64,000 nt of DNA from Syngnathus acus (lineage: Eukaryota > Chordata > Actinopteri > Syngnathiformes > Syngnathidae): contig NC_051101.1 of assembly GCF_901709675.1 (NCBI RefSeq), positions 1,054,001 to 1,118,000 on the forward strand, given 5' to 3'. Made by a program: the position numbers and the translations under genes. The notes beneath the pieces are model-generated. The model had not been told where the DNA came from and searched no databases. It saw nothing but the letters and a program-made list of their open reading frames with translations. This document shows, piece after piece, positions 26,701 through 37,286 of the stretch (position 1 is the first letter of the stretch; each line of letters starts with the position of its first letter).

Positions 26701-28900
26701 AATGATTTAATTTCTATCGATCAATGTCCACTTTGCAAAGTTTCTGATCACGCTGTCGTATGATTTGTTATTATTAGTGCATCTTCACTGTCCATATCTA
26801 TGTATTTTGTTTTTTATCCCCGTTTCAGTGTCAATAAGCAGCCTTATTATTCCCTCTTTTATCAAAACTCCTCAGATATGTCCGCCCCAGCACCCAAACA
26901 CACTTCCATCCCTTTTGTCCCACACTCCACCAACTTTGTAATGCTTCAGCAGTCTTTAACAATGTGTCCAGTTTGACTTCATGTGACTCGTGCAAGTCTT
27001 TAGCAGCCTCTCCTCTCAGATTCTCATGATGATGATTCAGGGCTGGATCGTCCGCCACTCTCAAATGCGTCCATCTTGTCTTTGTTCTTTCAGTCCATTT
27101 TCTTTTTGATCTGCAACTGTGTGTATTCCACCAACTGTATGGTTCTTGTCCTGTGAAGAGCTGTGCTTGCCCCCTTCAAGCATGATAGTAGTTCCTGTTG
27201 TTCTCCCAAAGGTCAAAGGTGTCTCATGACCAGGGACAGTCCTCTGTTGATTTTGAGACAGCCAGTGGAGTAAGAGGACTCAGTTCAGGAATTGTGCCAC
27301 GCGCTAGGGAAGAACACACTGGGACACAAATTTAACAAAACTATCTTCGTGTTATCAGTCTTCCTGTGTAGTATTTGTTCCTTACACCCCAAATTTTCCT
27401 ATTAAAATTTTGTATCCTATCAGTTGCGCACACTCATCATCTTACTATCAAGCCGCCCTTATCAAATGCTTTTTTTTTTTTTTTTTTTTCTCTTCTTCTG
27501 AGTAATCCATCCACCCTACCCATTAACACGGCTAAAATCCTCGTTCCAGTGTTTATCATCAAATAAAGTTCCGAAATCCTTTGTAATAAACTGTAATGTA
27601 ATTTAACAACTACCAATATGGTTGTATATGCGGTGAATGTTATTGTTCAATCTATAGGTCATACAGCGCCTGTGTTCCAACTATGACACTCCTCCTTGAT
27701 TTACCATCTCATAAGTTATTGTTGTCAGCAGCGCTAAATGATAGTGCTTGAAAGTGAATGTCTTATCGCCCAATTTAAAACACATGCCACATTTGAGCTA
27801 GTATTTATTCATTTATTTATTTGCCATCCTCATGTTAACTGGCATATGTCAAAATTAAAATGTAATTTTGCTTTTAATTTTAAATCTTTCAAAACTGCTA
27901 CGTCCTTACTGCACCGAAATAAACTGTTAAATATATCTTTAAAAACAACCAAAAATAATCTATGCTCCTGCACAGACTCTTAAAAGTGGCACCCAAATGC
28001 CAGATTACAAATCAAACCTCCTCCTTCACTCTCACATTTTTGATAAAACAGTCTACTTATCTAGACACTGTCATCACCTACTAAATTAATGGCCTGCAAA
28101 TACAATGTTGTTGCTGTGGTCCCTCAAAACATGTGACTAGAATTTGGATAATTATTAACCCCCATCAATTGAGCAATTATCTCCTCACTATTTACGAGTT
28201 AGCCCCCCTCTCTTCTCTCACTCCCTCTTTCTATCTGTCTTGGGCCGAATGTGTAGCGTCCTGCCATAAATCACTGCTGCCACGGCCCAACTCTTTTCCT
28301 AAGACCCACAAATACACATACATTAATATTCGAATGATTATTGCAAGCATGCCCCTCTCTCGCCTATTTGCAAACTGTTAAACATTAGTGCCAGTGATGT
28401 TTCAGTTTCAATCATGCACGTTCGCTGTTGGTCATGCACCCTTTGCTCATCAACATTTGATCTCCCCTCATCTTGCCTCAGTTCTCCTCAACATTGACCT
28501 CTCCCGGGGGGACCCAGCCCAGCCTTTGCGGACTCCTCGGCACAGCGCCCCTGGACGTGGGTCAGCGTATCAATGTTGACGTCACAATCTGGCCAGGCCC
28601 GCGCGTCCTGCTGGCCCCCACCCTCGCCGGTATAGCGCCATTCCACGCCTTGGAGCCCACCGGGCCCCCTCCTTTCTTGAACATTCTCTGATCCATGCCA
28701 TCTTCCTCCTCAGACGCCCGCACCCACACAGGGTGTCCACATAAACGCACACACACCGAGCGCGCACACAACCGCACACACACGCATCCGCACGCCAATA
28801 CACAAAGTGCGCACACAGAGCTCAGACGAACGACGACAGACTGACACAAAATTTACAGAGATTACGCACTAACACAGAACACACAGACAAAGGGATTCGA
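23740..28900 (-). other. Retroviral interior, G-poor on the + strand
   Basis: Long stretches, notably 24770-26200, use mostly A, C and T on the + strand. No gag or pol motif was found in the six frames. A LINE tail fragment ending 'aaataaacttgacttgcc' is at about 25545-25605, and a (ggat)n-ending SINE tail at 26266-26318. The region may be decayed coding sequence or a large non-coding replacement. Confidence 0.6.
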
Positions 28901-29164
28901 ATCCATCTCTCATGTAACTCACGATTTGCGCTTCCACATCAGCATACATTCCTTTAATCTCACGCCATTCATACCTCTCATCACACACACACTCCCCCCA
29001 ATTTGATTGCTCATTTTGGATATTTTAGCGGTCTGATCTCTCACAGGAGGAACTGTTATCACCGGATACTTTTTGAGGAGGCCTCACTTCTCCTCGGGGA
29101 TCTCACAAGCACCCCAGCTATTTAAGTACAGTCGTCACCGCACTTTTGTCCGCCACGACGAAGC

Positions 29165-29330
29165 AAAACAGAGGAGTCCGCCCTCCCACTGCGGAATTTA
29201 ACTAACTTGTAAGTTAGGGGGCTCCACACCGCCCCAACGGAATTTAACTGTTTCTAATTACACACGTAAAAAAAAACAGAGGAGTCCGCCCTCCCACTGC
29301 GGAATTTAACTGTTTCTAATTGCCTTAACT
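29165..29330. repeat. Short direct repeats near the 5' LTR
   Basis: The phrase 'aacagaggagtccgccctcc' with following 'cactgcggaatttaact' occurs at about 29168 and 29275, with a partial copy of the second half at about 29239. They lie in the leader region of the retrovirus (on its strand, downstream of the primer-binding site). Confidence 0.75.
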
Positions 29331-29592
29331 TCTTGCACACCTTATTTGATCTGAACGACAGTCTCCTCTTAAATTTCCTCTTTCAATTTGCAGAATTTCG
29401 ACATATAGTAACAGGTATTCTGCTTACCTCATCGGTGATGAGCTCAGGGTTGAGGAGACGTCGTACCAGCTCAACGTTGTGCGCTTATTCCTTATTCCCA
29501 AACGGTTCGCCGACCGGAAGACAGCTGTCCCAGACTAACTGTCCGGTGACTTGGATACAGACCACGAGTTAGTCAATTACCCTTCTCTTGAC

Positions 29593-29610
29593 ATCACGTC
29601 AGGGTCACCA
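29593..29610 (-). other. Primer-binding-site candidate of the retrovirus
   Basis: On the - strand TGGTGACCCTGACGTGAT starts with the TGG that pairs with the CCA end of a tRNA and lies six bases after the LTR. The priming tRNA was not identified. Confidence 0.6.
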
Positions 29611-29683
29611 AGAAATTGTTAGGCTACGGATTTTAGTTATTGATCTGACTCCAAATTGCGATCAACACTTAACACAAGAATTA

Positions 29684-31043
29684 CCGTATTTTCCGCCCTA
29701 AAAGGCGCACCGGGTTATAAGGCGCACCTTCAATGAACGGCCCATTTTAAAACTTTGTCCATATATAAGGCGCACCGGATTATAAGGCGCATAAAATAGA
29801 AGCTATACTGCATCAAACTGAGGTTGACTAGGGTTGCGGTATGCATCCACTAGCCAATAACCAACGAGCCCTCTGTAAACAATCGCGTTTCTCAAACGAT
29901 CTCCTATAAAATGATCAGAACTGACTAAAGTTCGATCTAACGCATTGGTACTACTTACCTATGTTTCCCTTCCATATCGATCCGTAGATTTACTCGAAAC
30001 ATTAACAGAGCAGCCTATTTTGACATGAAATAGCCTGGTACGTATAGCAGCTATCGCAATAGCATTAGCCATCCGCAAAGTCTCACGAGCCTCAGCTCGC
30101 AATCTCCCATGAGCCTCAGCAAAGTGTAAACAATCGCGTTTCTCAAACAATCTCCTATAAAATGATCGGAACTGACTAAAGTTCGATCTAACGCATTGGT
30201 ACTACTTACCTATGTTTCCCTTCCATATCGATCCGTAGATTTACTCGAAACATTAACAGAGCAGCCTATTTTGACATGAAATAGCCTGGTACGTATAGCA
30301 GCTATCGCAATAGCATTAGCCATCCGCAAAGTCTCACGAGCCTCAGCTCGCAATCTCCCATGAGCCTCAGCGAAGTGTAAACAATCGCGTTTCTCAAACG
30401 ATCTCCTATAAAATGATCGGAACTGACTAAAGTTCGATCTAACGCATTGGTACTACTTACCTATGTTTCCCTTCCATATCGATCCGTAGATTTACTCGAA
30501 ACATTAACAGAGCAGCCTATTTTGACATGAAATAGCCTGGTACGTATAGCAGCTATCGCAATAGCATTAGCCATCCGCAAAGTCTCACGAGCCTCAGCTC
30601 GCAATCTCCCATGAGCCTCAGCAAAGTGTAAACAATCGCGTTTCTCAAACGATCTCCTATAAAATGATCGGAACTGACTAAAGTTCGATCTAACGCATTG
30701 GTACTACTTACCTATGTTTCCCTTCCATATCGATCCGTAGATTTACTCGAAACATTAACAGAGCAGCCTATTTTGACATGAAATAGCCTCGCGGGTACAA
30801 CAGCTATTCGGTGACGCCCCCTGACTACAGTTGCCGTAATGCTGGGAAGCGATGCGACCTTGTAATTTACTAGTCGTACTAAAACGTACTGAAACATTTT
30901 GGCAGAGCACTGTGTACAACCAGTATGGATCAACAAATTCATCAGTTGATCCATATATAAGGCGCACTGGCCTATAAGGCGCACTGTCGGCTTTTGAGAA
31001 AATTTTAGGTTTTTAGGTGCGCCTTTTAGGGCGGAAAATACGG
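29684..31043. mobile_element. TIR element ('ataaggcgca' family) inside the LTR
   Basis: The ends ccgtattttccgccctaaaa and the inverted complement ending ggcggaaaatacgg are perfect inverted repeats and continue with subterminal 'ataaggcgca' motifs. The empty site is known from the other LTR, which shows that a single TA was duplicated. It has no transposase and is filled by a 251-bp tandem array. Confidence 0.9.
29875..30800. repeat. 251-bp tandem array within the MITE, about 3.6 copies
   Basis: The marker aatcgcgtttctcaaac recurs at 29881, 30132, 30383 and 30634, a constant 251-base spacing. Copies are almost identical. This is a small satellite carried inside a mobile element. Confidence 0.95.
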
Positions 31044-33228
31044 TATGTCCAAATCCACACACTGTCGCACCTAACAATTTTGCGAGTTCGTTCTGTCAAA
31101 GAGAAGACTAGTAGATCAATGAGGCCGAATTTACCAATTGTTTAATCCTGACAAAGCAAGCTAATACAGGCGCCTGGGTCCCCCGGGTCCCTCACACTAA
31201 GATTCGTGTGTTCTTGTGACCATCAAGAGACAACACATTCTTCCGGGTTGCCCAGTTTTAAAGAAACACAATATGAATATTCAAGCATGCAAAATATTGT
31301 GTGGTGATTGGTTGATGGTCATCCGCTGCTCGTTTGGGGTTTTCCGCTGCTCAGCGCAGGTGTCTGGTCTCAGTTGCGGGCGGTTGGGTCTGGACCACAA
31401 TGACGAGTTGTTATTCGCGTTCCTCACCGGCCTTGAGATGTCCTCCCTGTCTGGACATCCTGTTCCACAATACTTTGTAGAAAACAAATTCATGTAGCTT
31501 GCACATTCCTTTCCACTTAATATGCGACCACACTACTACTAGAAATTATATTGATATGATTATATATGTCTAACGCAGCCTTAATCAAATATGTTTGCAA
31601 ACTGCCGAAAGCACATTTTCCTTTAAACACCATTGTACCACAGCGACTCATCTGCAAACTGGACAAGCTGCGCCTCAGTACCTACCTCTGCAACTGGCTA
31701 CTGGACTTCCTCTGTCAGAGGCCTCAGGTAGTACATGTTGGCGACAATATCTCCGGCAGCATCACGCTGAGCACGAGGGCCCTCCAAGGCTGCGTGCTCA
31801 GTCCGCTGCTCTTCACCCTGCTGACGCATGACTGCACTGCAACCTACAGCAGCAACCACGTGCTGAAATATGCCGACGACACGACTCTGGTGGGTCTCAT
31901 CACCGAGGGCGACGAGACTCAATACAGGTCGGAGGTCGACCTTCTGGCCACGTGGTGCAGGGACAACAACCTCCTGCTGAACGTCAACAAGACCAAGGAG
32001 ATTGTTGTTGACTTCCGGAAGGGTCACACCCAACACCTGCCACTGACCATCGACGGTGCTGTGGTGGAGAGAGTGAGCAGCACCAGATTCCTGGGGGTGC
32101 ACATCAGAGAGGACCTCTCCTGGACCACCAACATTGCATCACTGGCGAAGAAAGCTCAGCGCCGCCTGTACTTCCTGCGGAAACTCAGGCGAGCAAGTGC
32201 TCCTCCGGCCATACTGACCACTTTCTACCGTGGCACCATTGAGAGCGTCCTCTCCAGTTGTATCGCTGTGTGGGGTGGTAGCTGCACTGAATACAACATG
32301 AAGGCCCTGCAGCGCATAGTGAACACAGCTGGTAAGTTTATTGGTGTTTCACTCCCCTCCCTGAAGGACATTTACACCTCCCATCTCACCTGCAAGGCGA
32401 CCACGATTGTGTGTGATGTGAGTCACCCCGCTCACTCTTTGTTTGATCTTCTGTCCTCTGGGAAGAGGTACAGAAGCCCACGCTCCCGCACCCCCAGACT
32501 CACCAACAGCTTCATACTCCAGGCTGTTAGGATCCTGAACTCTCTCCTCCCTCCACTCTTGACTGCATAACGTCCTGTACTTTTGCGCTCTATTCTGACT
32601 GCTGTATGCACACTTGCTCCATTTTTGCTCCTCTTATTTATTTATCTATTTGTTATTTGTTTATTTATTATTTATTCATCGCTCTTATTTATTCATTGTT
32701 TGTGCCTTCTTGTTTTTACTTTTTGTGCTGTTTACTTGTATGTACGTATATTGTGTAATATGTCTTGTCACCGTGGGATAGTGGGAAACGTAATTTCGAT
32801 CTCTTTGTGTGTCTTGACGTGAAGAAATTGACAATAAAGTCTTTTAAAAAAAGACTTTAAAAGCAGACTTTGAAAGGCACACTGATTTGCAGGTATGTAA
32901 TTTGTTGAGTTCATGCATTGTGTTGGTTTTGTTCTTTGAACAAGGTGATGATCATGCATGGCTCATTTTGTGCACCAGTAAAAAACATCTATGTCTTGAA
33001 TTAGATTTTATTTTTCAAAATTTTACGCAAAAGCGGTTTGGTGAATGCGCATATGAAACTGGTGGGGTTCGGTCCCTCCAACAAGGTTAAGAACCACTGC
33101 TTTAAAATGACGAGCTGGTCATCTCGTAACACAGCGGGTCAGGCAAACGAGAATCAGGTGGCAGGCGTGCGTGTCAAAATTGACAAAACTGTGAGTATTG
33201 ACGATCAACAGACAGTTAGGAGGGTGTT

Positions 33229-33475
33229 GGTTTGATTCCACCTCCCTGTGGAGTTTGCATGTTCTCCCCGTGCCCGCGTGGGTTTTCTCCGGCCACTCCG
33301 ATTTCCTCCCACATCCCAAAAACATGCTTGGTAGGCCGATTGAGCACTCCAAATTGCCCCTAGGTGCGTGTGTGGATGGTTGTTCGTCTCTGTATGCCCT
33401 GCGATTGGCTGGTGTCCCCCGCCTACTGCCCAATGACCCCCGTGGGGACAAGCGGTATAGAAAATGGATGGATGG
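33229..33475 (+). mobile_element. tRNA-derived SINE fragment
   Basis: It begins with ggtttgattcc (33229-33239), which matches a polymerase III B box, followed by the body 'gtggagtttgcatgttctcc' and 'ggttttctccggccactccg', and ends gcggtatagaaaatggatgg. The A-box half is missing, so the copy is 5'-truncated or its head is decayed. Confidence 0.75.
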
Positions 33476-33479
33476 AAGA

Positions 33480-33970
33480 ATGTTTATGAAAATTGTTTTA
33501 CTCTAAAACTTTTACTAAAGTATTTAAAATTACAAAAAGCATTTAAAAGTACAATATACTGTATTTAATAATACAATAAAATACAATGAAGGTTCATGAA
33601 AGTCTTTTATGGATATTGTAACAATATGTTTTCTCTACATCACGGATTTTCACCTATCACCGGTGGTCTTGGAACCAAATATCTGCGATAAACGAGGGAT
33701 TACAGTGTATTTACTCTTATTTATTTTCTTATTTATTTAAATAAAAATGTTTATGAAAATCAGTTTGACATTAAAACTTTTATTAAAGTGTTTAAAAATA
33801 CAAAAAGCATTTAAAAATACAATATGCAGTGTTTAAAAATACAATAAAATACAATAAAGGTTCATAAAAGTCTTTTATGGATATCTTTTATGTAATATTG
33901 TATATTTTCTCTACATCGCGGGTTTTCACCTATCGCGGGTGGTCTTGGAACCAATCATTGCTGTAATACC
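33480..33970. repeat. Two diverged copies of a MITE arm in tandem
   Basis: The block 33480-33707 and the block 33745-33970 share the order 'aatgtttatgaaaat', 'aaaaagcattta', 'gtcttttatggatat', then 'tttctctacatc' and 'ttttcacctatc'. They are two copies of the right arm of the cagtaatccctcg family. Confidence 0.8.
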
Positions 33971-34159
33971 TTTATTTTGTTGACGTACAACCTGTATTAT
34001 GCAGCATATGTGCATCAAGACGTTTTCTTTCTGTTTTATTAGCTCACCAACAATAAGCTCTCTAAATTTCCCACTGAGATTTGACAAATGACGCTTCTAT
34101 CGCATCCAAAGAAACAATTTTTTTACCAAATGGAACCAAGCCCATTGGCTCTTCCTCGA

Positions 34160-34561
34160 CCATCGACCAAGTTCGGCTGGCGTGTCGTGGACCGAGTGTC
34201 GAGGGAGGCGCTGTGTGAAGTCGTTGCGTGGATGTGCGTGTGCGCGTGTTTGCTGTTTCACGACGGGACCCGAGTGCCTCCGAATGCTTCCGAGTGCTTC
34301 CGAGGGGCCGACGCTCGACCGACACATTTTTGAACCTCTTCCAAGTGTGGACCCCGAGTCACCGAGTGCAGCAGCGATAGCAAAGCAGCAAGCAGCCAAG
34401 CATCTCTCGAGGAGGTAGGGAGGGAGGACGAGAAGAGAGAGAGCGGACGAGAAGAGAGAGTGAGCGAGGCGGGACCCCACGCAGGAAACATTCACGCACC
34501 ACCGAGTGACGATCGGACGGACACTTGTTCCGACCTCGCCGAGGAGGATCATCGGAAGCAG
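34160..34561 (+). promoter_or_regulatory. GC-rich segment, possible promoter and 5' exon
   Basis: This stretch is richer in CpG than its surroundings, contains a purine-rich gagagaga segment near 34430-34465 and ends at a good donor gcag|gtagg (34561/34562). It is the nearest promoter-like sequence upstream of the Ig-like gene at 37287. The link is inference. Confidence 0.35.
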
Positions 34562-35269
34562 GTAGGCACCCCTCGGGGCCTCGCTCGTGTCGCTTCTCCG
34601 CTTGTCTATGCTCCGGTTTGGTCGAGTTGTCCGCATGTGGTACGTGACGGGTTAAATTCTGCAGCTTTTTCACGCCTCATGCGGCACGCATCTGCTGTCC
34701 CGGGCCCTGTGTGGAACCGTTTGGACTTTAAAGCATTGTCACACTGAATTTGCTTGGTCATGCATGGATCCTGGAGTGGTTGTTTCTTTATTTTTATTTT
34801 ATTTTTATTTTTTAATTGACTGAGTGCTTACTGGCTGCAGATGCGTCGTTCACTTGTCAGCCTCTGGGGAAATGAAATTCTAAAAAATCGATTTTGTGAT
34901 TTTCATCACAATCATGGTCACTCTATTAGGCACACTTGGACAGTGATAATGAGTTCGTTAAAGACAATTTCCATTGGCAGATATGTACACATTTGTTTGA
35001 CATTTTTAAATGAACAATATTTTTTCTCTTTATGTTCTTAATACTTATACATAAAACATTTTTCTGAGCAACACTGCAATTCACAGCCAAGCAGCCTCAA
35101 CACTAAAGCAGTCTGCACTTTGGGGCGGCGCTACAACGTGATTCCTTTTGAGTCAAACGTGCCTGCAAAGGCAGCCTTGACAGTGCAAAGCCTAATAAAG
35201 AGACAGGTGAGAGCCCTGCCATGACAGTAGTAAGAACGGATAACGCGACTTCATCTGAAGGGACACTTG

Positions 35270-35274
<5 letters not shown>

Positions 35275-35331
<57 letters not shown>

Positions 35332-35370
35332 GTGTGAGTGAGTGTGTGCGTGCGTGCGTGTGTGTGCTTT
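35275..35370 (+). repeat. (GT)n microsatellite
   Basis: A long dinucleotide run with a few gc interruptions at its 3' end. It creates frames of alternating histidine and threonine on the other strand. Confidence 0.95.
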
Positions 35371-35749
35371 TCTCCAGTGAATGTTGAAAGGCTTAACAGC
35401 ATCCATTAGCTGAGAGGAGGCTCGGCTCCTTCTTAGCTTCCCCCCCTCCCCCCCGCCACCACTGCAAAAAGTCAGCCTGCGACCGCACTCCACTATGTAC
35501 ATTATCATCATGCGATTGTCAACAATTACCGCCTAGAAAAAATTCTTCCATGTTTGAGTGCAACAGTAGCGTAGTAGGCCTTACAAGTGTTCCTTGAAAA
35601 TGAAAAATTTTGTTACGAAAAAAATAGCATGATGCATTTTGAACATCTGTAAAATGTGCCAATAGGAAAATAAATAGAATTGAGTGCAACTGTTTTGTAC
35701 TGAAAAGTTAAATGCAACTGAACGGTTCTGGCAGCGATTCTGTGCCATG

Positions 35750-35763
35750 CCACTAGAGGGAGC
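35750..35763 (+). promoter_or_regulatory. Candidate CTCF-type site
   Basis: The sequence ccactagagggagc resembles the vertebrate CTCF core motif. It is a single motif in intergenic DNA, so support is weak. Confidence 0.3.
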
Positions 35764-36133
35764 CCACACTTTGAGACTCGGTGACACAGACGATTCACAC
35801 AGCAGCAGACACGTTTGTCAGCCCCGCATGCTTTGTCAATAACGCCATGTGTTAAGCCAGCCGTCTTCCTCCCCCTCCTCCTCCTCCCCGTCGATGATTT
35901 GAGAGAATGTGACAGGTGCAAGGAGCCTGTCTCATCCTTTATTTCATCACTTACACAGCCGGCCTGTTTGCTGGACTCGTTGGCTCACCACAAGTGAACC
36001 TTTAAGCTGGTTTCCTTTCCTCACGTTTGGATTCATTCACTCATTCCCTACTATGACCAAATAGAAGACTAATCAGTCAAATCCCAAAACAGTTTGCCAA
36101 TCCTCCTTGGGCACGTTGTTAATGACTATCACA

Positions 36134-36905
36134 TAGGGGTGTAACGATTCATCGATACACATCGATTAATCGATATAATGCTCTACGATTTATTGGCATC
36201 GATGCTAAACGTAAACATCGATTTATATCGCCGTGTTTGACCTCGGACATTAGACGCGACTTTATTTTGAAATCCAGTTCATTGTTGCTTGCTTCCTCTT
36301 TCCGGGAGCAGTACGCAGCGTGTTGTGTTGTGAGCAGAGCAGGCACGTGAAAGGGGAGCCGACAACTACGCGGCTCCTGTGCTGGTGCTATGGCTAGTGT
36401 CCAAGAAGACGAGGAAATTCGCTCCCCTTTGGGCTTCAAGTCATTCGTTTGGAAGCACTTTGGATTCCAAAGAAAAGATGGCTCAACGGACAATTAAAAT
36501 TATTGTAAATAAATAGTTCAGTAATGCACTTTAAAGTTAATGGTATTACAAAAAAAGAAAGAATATTCATTTTTCTTTACTTATATGAGAAAAAATATAG
36601 GAATTTGATAAAGTACAGTGTTAAAATAAGCACTTTGTATACTACAATACTCTTGTAATTTCCTAAATAAAGAGTTTGCAGTACCTTGTTGATTTTTCGT
36701 ATGAATTGTTATAAATCAGGATATTGTTCTATAATTTTTATTTAAAAAAAAAAAAAATAAATAAAAATATCGATCGTGGAGCACTATATCGTGATGTATC
36801 GTGAAATAATCACAGCAGGCTTTAAGATATCGGCAAATATCGTATCGTGGTTCTTTGTATCGATATGATATCGTATCGTGACAAAACCCGCGATTTACAC
36901 CCCTA
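36134..36905. mobile_element. hAT element with a short transposase start
   Basis: Termini taggggtgtaacgat and the inverted end tttacacccctac-type are flanked by a perfect 8-bp target duplication ctatcaca (36126-36133, 36906-36913). The interior is rich in 'tatcgat' motifs. At 772 bp it is non-autonomous and includes a 35-codon frame (36390-36497) resembling the start of a ZBED1-like transposase. Confidence 0.9.
36390..36497 (+). pseudogene. ZBED1/hAT transposase N-terminal remnant
   Basis: A 35-residue frame contains SFVWKHFGFQRKDGST, close to the conserved segment preceding the first zinc ligands of BED-finger hAT transposases. It then stops. The finger and catalytic core are gone. Confidence 0.6.
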
Positions 36906-37286
36906 CTATCACATCATTCCTACAGTGAGTCAGTGAGCCGATGGAGCCTTACCGCAGCGAATCGACATTTAGAGTCGACTAATCGCTCATGGTGTCAGGC
37001 TGGCGGTGGCGAATGCAAACAGCTCATAGCTCCTCTAGCATCGACTATTCTGATCGTCTTCTGTGTCCTTCCGCCTCCCGCCTGGCCGCCATCCATCGTT
37101 TTTGCTGCAAATAATCATGAGATGTGCCGCCGCCCTGTATTTTGCATGCCGAGAAATGTTCCTGACGTTTTGGTGGCCTTTCAATCAACAACTCATCTCA
37201 CGATGATGCCAATTCTTTGCTGATTAGCACAATTAGCTTTGTAAAGGCAAATGTTTTGTCTCAGCAGGAGCTGCGAAAGAGCCACG

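Larger units (their letters stand above)
22391..31625 (-). mobile_element. Endogenous retrovirus-like LTR element
   Basis: Two near-identical long terminal repeats (22391-23026 and 29617-31625, the latter swollen by a MITE) bound about 6.6 kb of internal sequence. A 4-bp duplication aaca flanks the element (22387-22390, 31626-31629). The orientation is - strand: a primer-binding-site candidate adjoins the right LTR and a polypurine tract adjoins the left one. An envelope remnant sits next to the left LTR as expected for the 3' end. No gag, protease, reverse transcriptase or integrase was recognised; the interior from about 23800 to 28500 is G-poor on the + strand. LTR similarity suggests recent insertion. 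Confidence 0.85.
29617..31625 (-). repeat. 5' LTR of the endogenous retrovirus, with inserted MITE
   Basis: Matches the left LTR except for a 1360-bp MITE plus its TA duplication at 29684-31045 and small differences, such as an extra 'cccgggtc' near 31182. Without the insert it is about 647 bp. Confidence 0.9.
21985..32880 (+). mobile_element. L2/Rex-like LINE interrupted by an endogenous retrovirus
   Basis: The left part (21985-22390) encodes the N-terminal reverse transcriptase blocks, including DNIPGRALKDCSEELMGVF and [12 protein letters not shown], with a frame change near 22110. It stops at VDFSSAFN. The right part (31626-32880) resumes exactly at NTIVPQRLICKLDKL, continues through the catalytic YADDT motif and ends in the same C-terminus and 3' tail as the copy at 365-1130. 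The retrovirus therefore landed in the LINE reverse transcriptase. The 3' end contains a local aagtctttt inverted repeat near 32840-32860. Confidence 0.9.
21771..33099. mobile_element. hAT element interrupted by a LINE and a retrovirus
   Basis: The ends cagtggttcttaacctgggt and the inverted form ending aaggttaagaaccactg lie 11.3 kb apart but are flanked by a perfect 8-bp target duplication ctttaaaa (21763-21770, 33100-33107). This joins them as one hAT insertion whose interior received a LINE. Only about 200 bases of hAT sequence remain on each side; no transposase was seen. Confidence 0.85.
21099..33707. mobile_element. Outer TA-flanked MITE carrying nested insertions
   Basis: The left end begins cagtaatccctcgctactt after a TA; the right end is an imperfect inverted complement, gataaacgagggattacagtg, followed by TA (33708-33709). 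The same terminal type occurs at 7923 and 62233. Both arms contain runs such as 'aagtgtttaaaa' and 'aagtctt', supporting a single original element now split by about 11.3 kb of later insertions. The right boundary is uncertain because a second, decayed copy of the right arm follows (33745-33970). Confidence 0.55.

Noticed and set aside
28562-28849. Cysteine-rich secreted-like protein on the - strand
   Set aside because: The cysteines come from a (gcacac)-type low-complexity stretch inside the retroviral element.
29875-30800. CRISPR-like array
   Set aside because: Units are 251 bases with no spacer structure, inside a transposon of an animal genome.
34097-34636. A 179-codon frame on the - strand
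   Set aside because: It lies in a GC-rich promoter-like segment where stops are rare; no domain or splice support.
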